Assembly (NCBI GenBank): GCA_026394495.1
Contig: JAPKYE010000059.1
Span: forward strand, 1-33,472
Direction of reading: 5' to 3'
DNA length: 33,472 nucleotides
Origin: Methanobacteriota archaeon
GTDB lineage: Archaea > Thermoplasmatota > E2 > DHVEG-1
The notes beneath the pieces were generated by a model. It was given only the letters and a program-made list of their open reading frames with translations. It searched no databases and was not told the DNA's origin. This document shows, in pieces, positions 25,657 to 33,472 of the stretch. A program made the position numbers and the translations under genes. Position 1 is the first letter of the stretch. Each line of letters opens with the position of its first letter.

Positions 25657-26005
25657 TCATTCCTCCCTAAATCTCTGTCGATTAACATGGGGATCAAATG
25701 CCTGGCAATCGTATAAACTGTAGAAATCCATCAGGTCCATTTTGATATTCAGATAATGCAGTAACGCTGTGAGATGTTTACCTGCAGTTTCAGAGAATAT
25801 GGTGCTCCAGCGCAGATGTGTAAAACGAACTGCTTCTTTGCCTTTGGCCTCAGCCATCCTTCGAACAAGGTTGTAAATCAGCCTACTAACAAGAAGTGTA
25901 AGTATAGCCACCCAAATCAAGGCCTCAACGATATTTGCATTGGTAGTTTTGATCATATCCAAAGCATATTTACTCTTAAGTTCTTTGAATATAAGTTCTA
26001 TCCGT
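25657..26005 (-). pseudogene. IS4-family transposase, C-terminal fragment
   Basis: The frame reads RIELIFKELKSKYALDMIKT, then NIVEALIWVAILTLLVSRLI, the typical C-terminal helix region of IS4-type DDE transposases (the Y-x-x-R-W-x-I-E-x-x-F-K-E-L-K segment carries the catalytic Glu). A TAA stands where the conserved Trp-type codon is expected, and nothing upstream continues the protein. The DDE domain is gone, so it cannot move itself. Confidence 0.75.
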
Positions 26006-26181
26006 TAGTCATCGGTTAAGGGCATTTTACTGTGGTTCAGCTTCATTCATGGCTCATATTTAGTACCCTAACTCGATGCCAAAGATTGTTTGTCAACAGG
26101 AGAAAACAGCCTATTTCTGCTTGATTATGGTTACATGTAAAGAATTTGTTGGTAAAAGTTACCTATATTACTCATATTTTG

Positions 26182-26400
26182 CTAAAACTTCTGGATAGCC
26201 TTCATGATTTCCTTATTATATTCCTTTTTGATCCGTATATGTCTGATTATTGCGCAATAGAGTTCTCCCTTCAACTTTTCTGAATCGATTCTTTTCTCCA
26301 TCCTTCCTTGATATTTCCAGATTTGTTTCTTCTGTTTAGGATCCCACTTCACTTCATAAGCATACTTACAGCCTTTAATCGTCTTTATTACCTGCGTCAT
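26182..26400 (-). CDS. 72-aa hypothetical protein inside the IS remnant
   Basis: A complete small ORF, strongly basic (MTQVIKTIKGCKYAYEVKWD, KQKKQIWKYQGRMEKRID) and ending in a charged helix. It lies between the internal and right copies of the CATCGGTTAAG repeat. The strand-rich start is like short N-terminal domains or companion ORFs of archaeal transposons, so it may be the 5' part of the original transposase or a passenger. No further similarity recognised. Confidence 0.4.
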   Translation of the reverse strand: MTQVIKTIKGCKYAYEVKWDPKQKKQIWKYQGRMEKRIDSEKLKGELYCAIIRHIRIKKEYNKEIMKAIQKF

Positions 26401-26534
26401 AGTTAATATTGGTAACTTGTTATCAATAGTTGATCTAATCTGTTGAAACCATGTTATTTTGATCCTTGTATTTTCTTAACCGATGACACATGAATTGTAC
26501 ATTTAAAAGACAGAAAAAGCCATTTCAAGAGTTA

Positions 26535-26545
26535 ACTATATAAAC
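26535..26545 (+). promoter_or_regulatory. TATA-like box of the radical SAM gene
   Basis: ACTATATAAAC is centred about 28 bases before ATG 26569, giving a leaderless transcript. It lies 50 bases outside the right end of the IS remnant, so the promoter appears intact. Confidence 0.5.
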
Positions 26546-26568
26546 ATTTTCATGATTGAAACCTATGG

Positions 26569-28491
26569 ATGGAGATGTACGACAAGAAATCAGTGTTACT
26601 TCTTTCGATGCCGTTTGCAGGCGCTGCTATCCCATCTATACAACTTCCAATATTGGAAGGATATCTCAAGAAACGAGGTATCAATGTTTCGACGCGTCAT
26701 CTGTATTTGAAAGCAGCTGAGCATTATGGAATAAATAACTATAATTTTTTGATTTATCCACCAAACGATTCGTATACTGCACAGATGCTTTTTTCTAAAT
26801 ATGTGTTTCCTGAACACTGGGAAATAAACATCGAAAAATTTCAACAATATTTTCAGAAACAATCATCTCAAAATACAGAAATCCAAACCAATTTTACGTT
26901 TGAGATGTATATTCAACGAACAGATATATTCTATGAATGGGTCCTTAACCAAGTTGACTGGAGGGCATATGACATTATTGGGTTTACTTTAAATTACGGA
27001 CAATTGTTGCCATCACTTGCGATTGCGAAAAAAATCAAGGAACTTCAGCCGGAAAAAAAGATTATTTTCGGGGGCAGTCGAACCGTTGGAACAATGGGCG
27101 TTCGCGTATTAGAGACGTTTCCCTATGTTGATTTCATTGTTTCAGGCGATGGCGAGGAAGCATTGTATCGCATTGCGTCAGACTTTGATCATTTAGAATC
27201 AATACCACGACTCATGTATAAAAAAGAAAATGAAGTTCTCTGGAATAAATCTGAGGGGATTGTTGATATTAATCAACTGTCTGTTCCATCGTACGATTCG
27301 TTTTATGCAGAGCTAAACACTGTATCGGAAGAAGTGCAGCAATATTTTCATTATTACGGCAGGCTCCCTGTGGAAATCTCGCGGGGATGTTGGTGGAATC
27401 GCTGTAGTTTTTGTAACTTGAATCTCCAACATCCAACATATCGAGAAAAAACCGTGGAAAAGATTGTTGAAGAGATTCAGTTATTATCAGATAAATATAA
27501 GATGCTGTCATTTCAGATCATTGGGAACACACTGTTAAAAAAAGACTATGGAAATCTATGCGAAAAAATCAAAAAGTTCGGAAAGGATTTTTCGTTTTTT
27601 GTTGAAGCACGTGCCGGACAACTCGCCAGTACGGACTACACGATGTTAAAAGACACAGGGTTTACCACAATTCAAACCGGGATTGAATCCTTCAGCCCGC
27701 ATTACCTAAAAAAAATGAACAAGGGAGCCAGAGTGATTGATAACGTCGCAGCATTAAAATTCTGTAAGGAGAACGGAATTATCAATGCGTATAATCTCAT
27801 TATCGATTATCCAAATGAGGAACCAGTTGATTTTGAAGAGACAAAAAAGAATATCCAGTTGTTTAAACAATATCTTGACCCGCCGCAAATCTGTTCCCTT
27901 CGCGTATTATATGGAAGCCCTATTCATCAGAATCCTTCAGAATATAATATCGAATCATTGACGTTTGTACCAATTGATCAACTCATGTACCCACAAGAAG
28001 TGTTAGAAAAAGGGTTCAACTTCGTCTCTGATTTCAAGAAAAGAATCGATTACGGAATAAATGATTGGAATGCGCTTGTAGATGACTGGAAGAAAGAACG
28101 AGAACGACTTCAACTCGAAGGACTCAAACGACAAACACCAATCGACCAATTTATTTTTTATTTTGTTGACGGCGCCAGTTTCATAAAAATCTATGACAAA
28201 CGACAAGCAGATGTGAAAATCTATGTGCTCGATGAACGAGAGCGGATGGTTTTTCTCTCTTGTATTGACGTGATTTCATTTCAAGAAATACAAGATCGTT
28301 ATCCACATATTCCTGAGTATGAGCTTGCTGCAATACTTGATTCCTTTGAACATAACGGTCTTGTATTTTGCGAAGACGAATACTACCTTTGTCTCCCGTT
28401 GCAATATAGCCTTCTGTTTGGTACGCAACAAAAAAACATTACACAAAACAAAAATCAGACAACAGTTATATCTTGTGAATCAAACATCTAA
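26569..28491 (+). CDS. B12-binding-type radical SAM protein, RiPP-maturation-like
   Basis: A 640-residue protein. Residues 7-215 resemble a cobalamin-binding N-domain (SVLLLSMPFAGAAIPSIQLP, then DIIGFTLNYGQLLPSLAIAK, VDFIVSGDGEEALYRI). The radical SAM core follows with SRGCWWNRCSFCNLN, Cys at 274, 279 and 282: CX4CX2C instead of the usual CX3CX2C. The CWW...CxFCNLN context is closest, from memory, to the RiPP-maturation radical SAM protein 1 group, which has a longer gap. Residues 555-620 look like a winged-helix tail (ERERMVFLSCIDVISFQEIQ) ending YYLCLPL, also seen in that group. Methylation or modification of a peptide is inferred; no precursor is certain. Leaderless from ATG 26569. Confidence 0.75.
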   Translation: MEMYDKKSVLLLSMPFAGAAIPSIQLPILEGYLKKRGINVSTRHLYLKAAEHYGINNYNFLIYPPNDSYTAQMLFSKYVFPEHWEINIEKFQQYFQKQSSQNTEIQTNFTFEMYIQRTDIFYEWVLNQVDWRAYDIIGFTLNYGQLLPSLAIAKKIKELQPEKKIIFGGSRTVGTMGVRVLETFPYVDFIVSGDGEEALYRIASDFDHLESIPRLMYKKENEVLWNKSEGIVDINQLSVPSYDSFYAELNTVSEEVQQYFHYYGRLPVEISRGCWWNRCSFCNLNLQHPTYREKTVEKIVEEIQLLSDKYKMLSFQIIGNTLLKKDYGNLCEKIKKFGKDFSFFVEARAGQLASTDYTMLKDTGFTTIQTGIESFSPHYLKKMNKGARVIDNVAALKFCKENGIINAYNLIIDYPNEEPVDFEETKKNIQLFKQYLDPPQICSLRVLYGSPIHQNPSEYNIESLTFVPIDQLMYPQEVLEKGFNFVSDFKKRIDYGINDWNALVDDWKKERERLQLEGLKRQTPIDQFIFYFVDGASFIKIYDKRQADVKIYVLDERERMVFLSCIDVISFQEIQDRYPHIPEYELAAILDSFEHNGLVFCEDEYYLCLPLQYSLLFGTQQKNITQNKNQTTVISCESNI

Positions 28492-28539
28492 TTAATCACA
28501 AACAACTCTTAGTTATATCAGACACATAAATGTATTCCA

Positions 28540-28569
28540 CGATGGATTAAATGTTTTTCTTTTCCATCG
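28540..28569 (+). terminator. Hairpin after the radical SAM gene
   Basis: CGATGGA and TCCATCG are perfect 7-bp arms around a T-rich loop (TTAAATGTTTTTCTTT). It may end the radical SAM transcript or control the fumarase genes 37 bases further on. Confidence 0.4.
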
Positions 28570-28605
28570 CAGTTAATCTTATTTGTACCAACATTGATTC
28601 CTGAA

Positions 28606-29475
28606 ATGAAACCAATGGACGAACAACACATCATACAAGGCCTTGTTTTCCTTCTTAAAAAAGCACAAACAGAACTTCCATCAGACGTTGTAACCGCTTT
28701 AAAACAAGCATACAAAAAGGAGACAGGAATAGCAAAAATACAGCTTGAAATAATACTCAAAAACATCACTCTCGCAAAAAAAATCAAACACCCCATCTGT
28801 CAAGATACAGGTATGCATAGTTTTTTCATAACAATTGGATATGAATCACCTTACATCAAACACCTAAAAAAACTTATAACAAAAGCAATAAAAACCGCTA
28901 CAAAAGAAATCCCGTTACGACCAAACACCGTCGACCCAATCACCGGAAAAAACCACAACGACAACCTCGGCGGTCAGGCTCCTTTTATCGTCTGGGATTT
29001 TACTGGCGGATCTGATGTAGAGATCACGGTGCTTCCGAAAGGAAACGGCAGCGAAAACATGAGTGCACTTGCAATGCTTAACCCAAGTGACGGCATCACA
29101 GGTGCCATGGATTTCATCGTCGAAACCATCAGAAAAGCCGGTGGAAATCCCTGCCCACCAACCATTATTGGTGTAGGGCTCGGCGGTGCTGCAGACTCAG
29201 TTATGAACCTTGGAAAACATGCTTTGCTACGCCCAGTGGGTATAAGAAATTCAAACCCAAAGATCGCATCCCTTGAAAAACAACTCATCACCAGACTCAA
29301 CAAACTAGGGGTTGGCCCGATGGGCCTTGGGGGAAAAACAACGGTGCTTGATGTCCATATAAAAACAGCGTATCGACATCCAGCAAGCTTTCCTGTAGGT
29401 GTCGTTGTTCAATGTTGGGCAAATCGACGCGCACAGATGGTTCTTCATGCTGATGGTAGCTGGGAAGTGAAATAA
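28606..29475 (+). CDS. Fumarate hydratase class I, alpha subunit
   Basis: Corresponds to the N-terminal half of iron-sulfur fumarases (FumA/TtdA type), which interconvert fumarate and malate. The cluster cysteines are visible as HPICQDTG, GGNPCPPTIIG and VVQCWANRRAQMVLHADG; GKNHNDNLGGQAPFIVW and GLGGAADSVMNLGKHALLRP are typical. Length (about 289 residues) fits the split archaeal form. The track starts at TTG 28594; I prefer ATG 28606, with a weak AT-rich box 28 bases upstream and no ribosome binding site. The beta subunit begins three bases after the stop. L-tartrate dehydratase is an alternative, less likely beside TCA genes. Confidence 0.9.
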   Translation: MKPMDEQHIIQGLVFLLKKAQTELPSDVVTALKQAYKKETGIAKIQLEIILKNITLAKKIKHPICQDTGMHSFFITIGYESPYIKHLKKLITKAIKTATKEIPLRPNTVDPITGKNHNDNLGGQAPFIVWDFTGGSDVEITVLPKGNGSENMSALAMLNPSDGITGAMDFIVETIRKAGGNPCPPTIIGVGLGGAADSVMNLGKHALLRPVGIRNSNPKIASLEKQLITRLNKLGVGPMGLGGKTTVLDVHIKTAYRHPASFPVGVVVQCWANRRAQMVLHADGSWEVK

Positions 29476-29478
29476 CCT

Positions 29479-30024
29479 ATGATATATCACCTTGATCTCC
29501 CACTTAGCAGTAAAGATGTGAAACAACTCAAGGTTGGTGATGTCCTCTATGTCACAGGGAAATTGTTTACCGCCCGTGATAAAGCACATCAGAAACTCGC
29601 TAAAGCTAAAAATATTCCTTTTAATCCAAAAGAGATGGTGTTGTATCACAGTGGTCCTCTCATGAAAAAAACAAAAAACAGGTGGCAGGTGATTTCTGCA
29701 GGACCAACAACAAGTGGCCGTATGGAAAAATTTGAAGGAAATATCATAAAAAAATATGGTGTCACATTAATCATCGGCAAAGCAGGTATGGGAGAAAAAA
29801 CGAAAAATGCCTTAAAAAAATACGGTGCTGTATACGCATCGTTTCCTGGGGGTGCAGGATTAGTTGCTGCACAAACCGTAATCAATGTTCCTGCAGTCTA
29901 CTGGCTTGAGGAACTCGGGATGCCGGAAGCAGTCTGGATTCTCGAAGTAAAAGAGTTCGGACCCCTTGTTGTCTCCATGGATACAAGGGGAAACACCCTT
30001 TATTCCCCCAAGGAATACATTTAA
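29479..30024 (+). CDS. Fumarate hydratase class I, beta subunit
   Basis: The C-terminal half of class I fumarase as a separate 181-residue chain. It carries DVLYVTGKLFTARDKAHQKL, YHSGPLMKKTKNRWQVISAGPTTSGRME, GKAGMG and the closing LGMPEAVWILEVKEFGPLVVSMDTRG. Cotranscribed with the alpha subunit; together they form the 4Fe-4S enzyme and supply the malate-fumarate step that the acn-icd-acl cluster lacks. Confidence 0.92.
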   Translation: MIYHLDLPLSSKDVKQLKVGDVLYVTGKLFTARDKAHQKLAKAKNIPFNPKEMVLYHSGPLMKKTKNRWQVISAGPTTSGRMEKFEGNIIKKYGVTLIIGKAGMGEKTKNALKKYGAVYASFPGGAGLVAAQTVINVPAVYWLEELGMPEAVWILEVKEFGPLVVSMDTRGNTLYSPKEYI

Positions 30025-30066
30025 ATGTAAATAAACCTATTATATTAATAAAGAGGATAAATAAAA

Positions 30067-32007
30067 ATGAGACTATTCTTTCTCATTATTTGCGCAACCG
30101 TCATGATACTTAGTACCGTTGGAATGAGTGTACCAAGAGCCACTTTTCCATCAGATGAACAAATCGAAGACATTTCCATTTCGATTCCCACTATTTTTGA
30201 ATCAAAGACAAGTACTTCTGTTACTATTCCTGAGGCATCAACCTATTTAAATAATCCTGGACAACCCGCCCTTCCGGTTGTCATTAAAAAATATACATTC
30301 CATCAGGGGACTATTATCAACCAGGTGAGCTGTGAACCAAAAACGTTCTTTGAAATAACCATAAAAAACGCTTTGCATTTTGCACAAAAACCGCTTTCAT
30401 TTCTTTCCGGGGTAAACATCGAACCTACTAAAAAAGATGATACAGTATATTCATCAGATTCACTGTATCCAAGTACGTTTTTTACTTACCAAATCGGTGT
30501 GGGATTTAACGGCGATGAGCATGTCACTTATCTTACTGTTTTCTTCTACCCGGTTCGATACGTACCCGTAAAAAACCTTCTTACATATACCACGGATGTA
30601 GAGATCACCATTAATTATCAGGCGCCTTCATCACAAAAAACACTTGCAAGTACCTATGATTTAGTGATCATTGCACCCAGGGAGTTTAAAAATCCTCTTG
30701 AACGCCTAATCACCCATAAAAACAGCCTGGGCATAAAAACAATACTAGTCACAACCCAAGAAATCTACAGAACCTACGAAGGAAGAGATCAACCTGAGAA
30801 AATAAAATATTTTATACAACATGCACTTGAGGAATGGGGAATACAATACGTTCTTCTTGTCGGCGGTATAAACGGTCAGCGGTTCTGGTCCTGGCATGTC
30901 CCTGTTCGTTATTCAAATCTCGATGATGATTCTAATTTTGAAACACGATACATTAGTGATCTGTACTATGCTGATATATACAAATACGATAATGTAACCG
31001 GTTATACGTTTGATGATTGGGATTCCAACGGTAACGGTATTTATGCTGAATGGAACAACCAGAGTAAAGATATTCTTGATATGTACCCCGATGTCTGTAT
31101 CGGGAGGCTCCCTTGTCAATATCTCTGGGAGGTCAAACCGCTTGTCGATAAAATAATCAATTATGAGACAACGACCTATGGTCAGCCCTGGTTCAAAACG
31201 ATGGCAGGTGTTGGAGGAGACTCCTTTGATGATGAAAACACTACTGATTATAACGAAGGGCAAATCGAATCCAGTCAGGCATTGAACTTCACGCCTGATT
31301 TCAGTCATATTCGCATCTGGGTGGAAGGAGGAGATGTAACGCTTACTACTGAAAACATGATTTCAACGCTTTCTGAGGGGCAAGGGTTTGTCTATTTCAC
31401 CGGTCATGGTAACCCTGGTCTCTGGGGGACGCATCCGCATGATAATTTTACAACCTGGATTAATTTTAATTTAAAAAGCATAAAAAAACTTACAAATGGC
31501 GAGAAACTCCCGATCGTCATCGTCGGTGGTTGTCATAACTGTCAGTTTGATGTCAGTCTCCTTAAATTCCTTAAAGAAGGCAAAACCGCGCGATACCGCG
31601 GGGAAAACGTGCAGAAATGCTGGGGATGGACTTATGCAAGTCTTCGTTCAGGCGGATCGATTGCAACGATAGGAAATACCGGTCTTGGATATGGGACGAC
31701 AGGTGATGGACCAGTGACTCCTGATGAGATCCCTGGTGCGGTACCTGATGGGATCCCTGATTGCATTCAGTATCTTGGCGGATGGATTGAGCCGCATTTC
31801 TTTGAGGTGTACCATAATCAAAGCAAAGATATCCTTGGAAAGGCGCATATGCAGACATTGATTGATTATCTGAATCAGTTTAAAATCAACTGGTCGTTGA
31901 ACTGGATGGATGCAAAAGTAGGTCCGACTCTGGTGGATTGTAAAACGGTTCAGCAGTGGGTTCTTTTTGGTGATCCAAGCCTTAAGATCGGCGGATACCC
32001 TAGTTAA
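30067..32007 (+). CDS. Secreted C25 (gingipain-like) peptidase with propeptide
   Basis: A 646-residue extracellular cysteine peptidase. Residues 1-20 are a signal peptide. Residues 30-185 resemble the gingipain-type propeptide (a beta domain with GQPALPVVIKKYTFHQG and FFYPVRYVP). The C25 catalytic part starts near 195 (YDLVIIAPREFKNPLERLIT), includes YVLLVGG and VCIGRLPC, the His of YFTGHGNPG (H447) and the nucleophile in VIVGGCHNC (C489), and closes with SIATIGNTGLGYG and WVLFGDPSLKIGG. No sorting tail is visible, so it is likely released. AGAGGA precedes the ATG. Unlike the 1660 peptidase it keeps a propeptide and so probably needs maturation. Confidence 0.9.
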   Translation: MRLFFLIICATVMILSTVGMSVPRATFPSDEQIEDISISIPTIFESKTSTSVTIPEASTYLNNPGQPALPVVIKKYTFHQGTIINQVSCEPKTFFEITIKNALHFAQKPLSFLSGVNIEPTKKDDTVYSSDSLYPSTFFTYQIGVGFNGDEHVTYLTVFFYPVRYVPVKNLLTYTTDVEITINYQAPSSQKTLASTYDLVIIAPREFKNPLERLITHKNSLGIKTILVTTQEIYRTYEGRDQPEKIKYFIQHALEEWGIQYVLLVGGINGQRFWSWHVPVRYSNLDDDSNFETRYISDLYYADIYKYDNVTGYTFDDWDSNGNGIYAEWNNQSKDILDMYPDVCIGRLPCQYLWEVKPLVDKIINYETTTYGQPWFKTMAGVGGDSFDDENTTDYNEGQIESSQALNFTPDFSHIRIWVEGGDVTLTTENMISTLSEGQGFVYFTGHGNPGLWGTHPHDNFTTWINFNLKSIKKLTNGEKLPIVIVGGCHNCQFDVSLLKFLKEGKTARYRGENVQKCWGWTYASLRSGGSIATIGNTGLGYGTTGDGPVTPDEIPGAVPDGIPDCIQYLGGWIEPHFFEVYHNQSKDILGKAHMQTLIDYLNQFKINWSLNWMDAKVGPTLVDCKTVQQWVLFGDPSLKIGGYPS

Positions 32008-32017
32008 ATCAGCAAAC

Positions 32018-32047
32018 ATTTATATATTAAACAGATTAATTTAATCT
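32018..32047. promoter_or_regulatory. TATA-like box and 15-bp palindrome before the M28 gene
   Basis: TTTATATATTA (32018-32028) is followed by AGATTAA-T-TTAATCT (32033-32047), a perfect palindrome covering the expected transcript start. A repressor bound there would block initiation. AGGAG then follows 11 bases before the ATG. Confidence 0.5.
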
Positions 32048-32065
32048 ACAGGAGTTATTAAGACT

Positions 32066-33364
32066 ATGCTGGGACGAACCGTTCTTATCGCCGGTGTTCT
32101 TCTTTGTTCGCTATGTACTGTTATCCAGGTGAACGCACAGCCAAGTCAACACTTTTCAACAACACCATCAACATCAACCATCCAAATGATCCAACAGGTG
32201 AACGAATCACTGTTGTTTTATTACCTTGACCATCTCACATCCTTTGGACCACGATATACTGGATCGGAGAGTTGTACGAATGCATCTCAATATATCTACG
32301 ATGAATTCAAAGCAATAGGACTCTCCGTTGAGTTTCATGATTGGAAAATAGCGGGTTTCACCTCAAGAAACGTCGTTGCCACACTACCGGGAAAAGACAC
32401 CACAAATAATGCAACGTATCTTATCACCGGTCACTACGACACCATCCCAACGTCTCCAGGAGCAGATGATGATGGATCAGGTGCAGCCGGGGTTCTTGCC
32501 ATCGCAAAAATCATGAGTCAATACACGTTCAATCATACGATTTGTTTCATTGCATTTTCAGGGGAGGAAGTCGGATCCTACGGGAGCTTCTCATACGCAA
32601 AAGATGCATATCGACGAGGAGACAACATCATCGCCTCTTTTGACGCCGATATGATCGGATACGCAAACACAACAGAAGGCGGATCATATATTAGATTCTC
32701 TTATCCGGAGCGCTCCCAATGGGTCTCTGAAACTGCGATAACCGTGAGCAATAGATACCATCCGTTCACAAACATGAGCATCGAAGCCCTCCCAAACTAC
32801 ATCGGATCAGATCATCAAGCATTCGTTGATTATGGTTACGATGCAGTCTGGATTGCACACCCTGATGGATACCCCTGGGGTCATTCACAAAACGATACGA
32901 TAGAACATATCAACTGGACGTACTATGTGAAAGCAACAAAACTCCTTCTAGCGGTCCTTGCAGAGTTTGCAAACACCCCGATCACATTACAGGTGATTAT
33001 CACTGCACCGATGGAAGGATATTTTTATCTTTCAGACAACCCGCTTTTCCATCTCGACCTAGGAAAAGCCTGGTATAAAGGACTTCGAGGCACTACTATT
33101 CTTTTTGGGAAAAACACTGCTCGTGCGAACGTTGTTGCTAATGATCCGATCAAATACGTTGTTTTCTGTATCGATGGTAACTTCCAGTTTTCTTGGCCGT
33201 CAGCACCACCGTATGAATGTTCTCTTGAAGGGATTCATTATCCTTTTCTTGGAAAACATACATTGAAAGTCTATGCGTATACAACCACAGGTGAAGTTGC
33301 AACCGACGAGATGGATATCCACATCTACCAGCCTGACTTTCGCAGATCGTCGCTCTTTTCTTGA
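32066..33364 (+). CDS. Secreted M28 zinc aminopeptidase
   Basis: A 432-residue exported aminopeptidase. Residues 1-24 are a signal peptide (ending VNAQ). The M28 core has all usual metal ligands: H123 in LITGHYDT, the Asp of SPGADDDGSG, the Glu pair of FSGEEVGSYGS near 167, the Asp of FDADMIGYAN and H250 in GSDHQAF. GHSQNDT near 272 completes the pocket. A C-terminal beta-sandwich of about 120 residues follows. It removes N-terminal amino acids from peptides such as those released by the C25 enzyme immediately upstream, 58 bases away, though a separate TATA box suggests independent control. In contrast to the 7190 gene it should be active. Confidence 0.93.
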   Translation: MLGRTVLIAGVLLCSLCTVIQVNAQPSQHFSTTPSTSTIQMIQQVNESLLFYYLDHLTSFGPRYTGSESCTNASQYIYDEFKAIGLSVEFHDWKIAGFTSRNVVATLPGKDTTNNATYLITGHYDTIPTSPGADDDGSGAAGVLAIAKIMSQYTFNHTICFIAFSGEEVGSYGSFSYAKDAYRRGDNIIASFDADMIGYANTTEGGSYIRFSYPERSQWVSETAITVSNRYHPFTNMSIEALPNYIGSDHQAFVDYGYDAVWIAHPDGYPWGHSQNDTIEHINWTYYVKATKLLLAVLAEFANTPITLQVIITAPMEGYFYLSDNPLFHLDLGKAWYKGLRGTTILFGKNTARANVVANDPIKYVVFCIDGNFQFSWPSAPPYECSLEGIHYPFLGKHTLKVYAYTTTGEVATDEMDIHIYQPDFRRSSLFS

Positions 33365-33396
33365 TTAGAACATATTTCGCACTTCACATTTTTTTT

Positions 33397-33428
33397 GGTT
33401 TTCAGCCAGCAAAAAAGGCTGAAAAACC
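33397..33428 (+). terminator. Hairpin after the M28 gene
   Basis: GGTTTTCAGCC (33397-33407) pairs with GGCTGAAAAACC (33417-33428) with one bulged base and a loop AGCAAAAAA. A T-run precedes it (33388-33396). It is the strongest stem in the right end and probably ends the peptidase transcript; a dispersed repeat is an alternative. Nothing else is visible in the last 108 bases. Confidence 0.5.
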
Positions 33429-33472
33429 TACGATCCCGGTGTTTTTCCACAAAAAATCAAGCTATTGATCCA

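Larger units (their letters stand above)
25642..26485. mobile_element. Decayed IS4-like element with CATCGGTTAAG ends
   Basis: The 11-mer CATCGGTTAAG occurs at 25642-25652, again in the same direction at 26010-26020, and inverted at 26475-26485. The outer pair looks like the terminal repeats of an insertion sequence; the longer ends CATATGTCACATCGG and CATGTGTCATCGG also agree with a small gap. Inside are a transposase C-terminal fragment and a 72-codon ORF, but not the central catalytic part. The internal copy suggests two nested or fused elements, or a deletion between copies. It lies directly upstream of the radical SAM gene promoter. Confidence 0.65.

Noticed and set aside
1-33472. tRNA or rRNA genes
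   Set aside because: No tRNA arm patterns or rRNA-like conserved stretches were recognised on either strand by eye.

Overview
The window looks like an archaeal chromosome segment with AT-leaning composition. The archaeal marks are an Alba chromatin protein, a ThiD-ThiN fusion, tandem Lrp/AsnC-type regulators, TATA-like boxes about 24-30 nt upstream of start codons (leaderless transcripts), and T-tract terminators. Secreted gingipain-type C25 and M28 peptidases beside 2-oxoacid oxidoreductase and acetate-handling genes suggest a protein-degrading anaerobe. The Thermoplasmatota/Marine Benthic Group D area is my best guess from gene content; it is an inference and was not tested by phylogeny.

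Layout. 1-900 (minus): a partial zinc-ribbon protein behind an ACT-domain-like protein. 1.18-1.46 kb: two tiny tandem ORFs with their own ribosome binding sites. 1.66-3.95 kb: a secreted C25 peptidase convergent with a secreted carboxypeptidase-regulatory-like protein. 4.17-6.65 kb (minus): iorB and iorA, indolepyruvate:ferredoxin oxidoreductase. 6.89-9.92 kb: a duplicated cassette of small membrane protein plus M28-like peptidase; the second peptidase is truncated. 9.97-10.95 kb: an accessory patch with a degenerate 18-nt repeat family, a fragment resembling an IS end and an orphan Fic/Doc protein. 11.1-13.3 kb: a possible structured RNA, a 37-aa ORF, thiDN and alba. 13.5-13.8 kb: a small secreted protein. 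14.1-20.45 kb (minus): the main block, an operon acn-icd-aclB-aclA encoding the citrate side of a TCA cycle based on ATP-citrate lyase. It is divergent from a tandem-HTH regulator at 20.66 kb and is followed by acs at 21.9 kb. 24.0-24.5 kb: two small ORFs with repeat operators. 24.55-25.5 kb: a second tandem Lrp-type regulator. 25.6-26.5 kb: a decayed IS4-like element. 26.57-28.49 kb: a B12-binding-type radical SAM protein related to RiPP-maturation enzymes, with a CX4CX2C cluster motif. 28.6-30.0 kb: two-subunit class I fumarase. 30.07-33.36 kb: a second C25 peptidase and a canonical M28 peptidase, then a hairpin.

How it fits together. Exported C25 and M28 peptidases would turn outside protein into amino acids. 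IorAB oxidises the derived aryl pyruvates to acyl-CoA and reduced ferredoxin. Acs, ATP-citrate lyase, aconitase, isocitrate dehydrogenase and fumarase link acetate and acetyl-CoA to the TCA intermediates. The cycle could run reductively (CO2 fixation) or oxidatively with ATP formation by citrate lyase in reverse, as reported for Desulfobacter; the window does not decide, because the 2-oxoglutarate oxidoreductase, fumarate reductase and any citrate synthase lie elsewhere or are absent.
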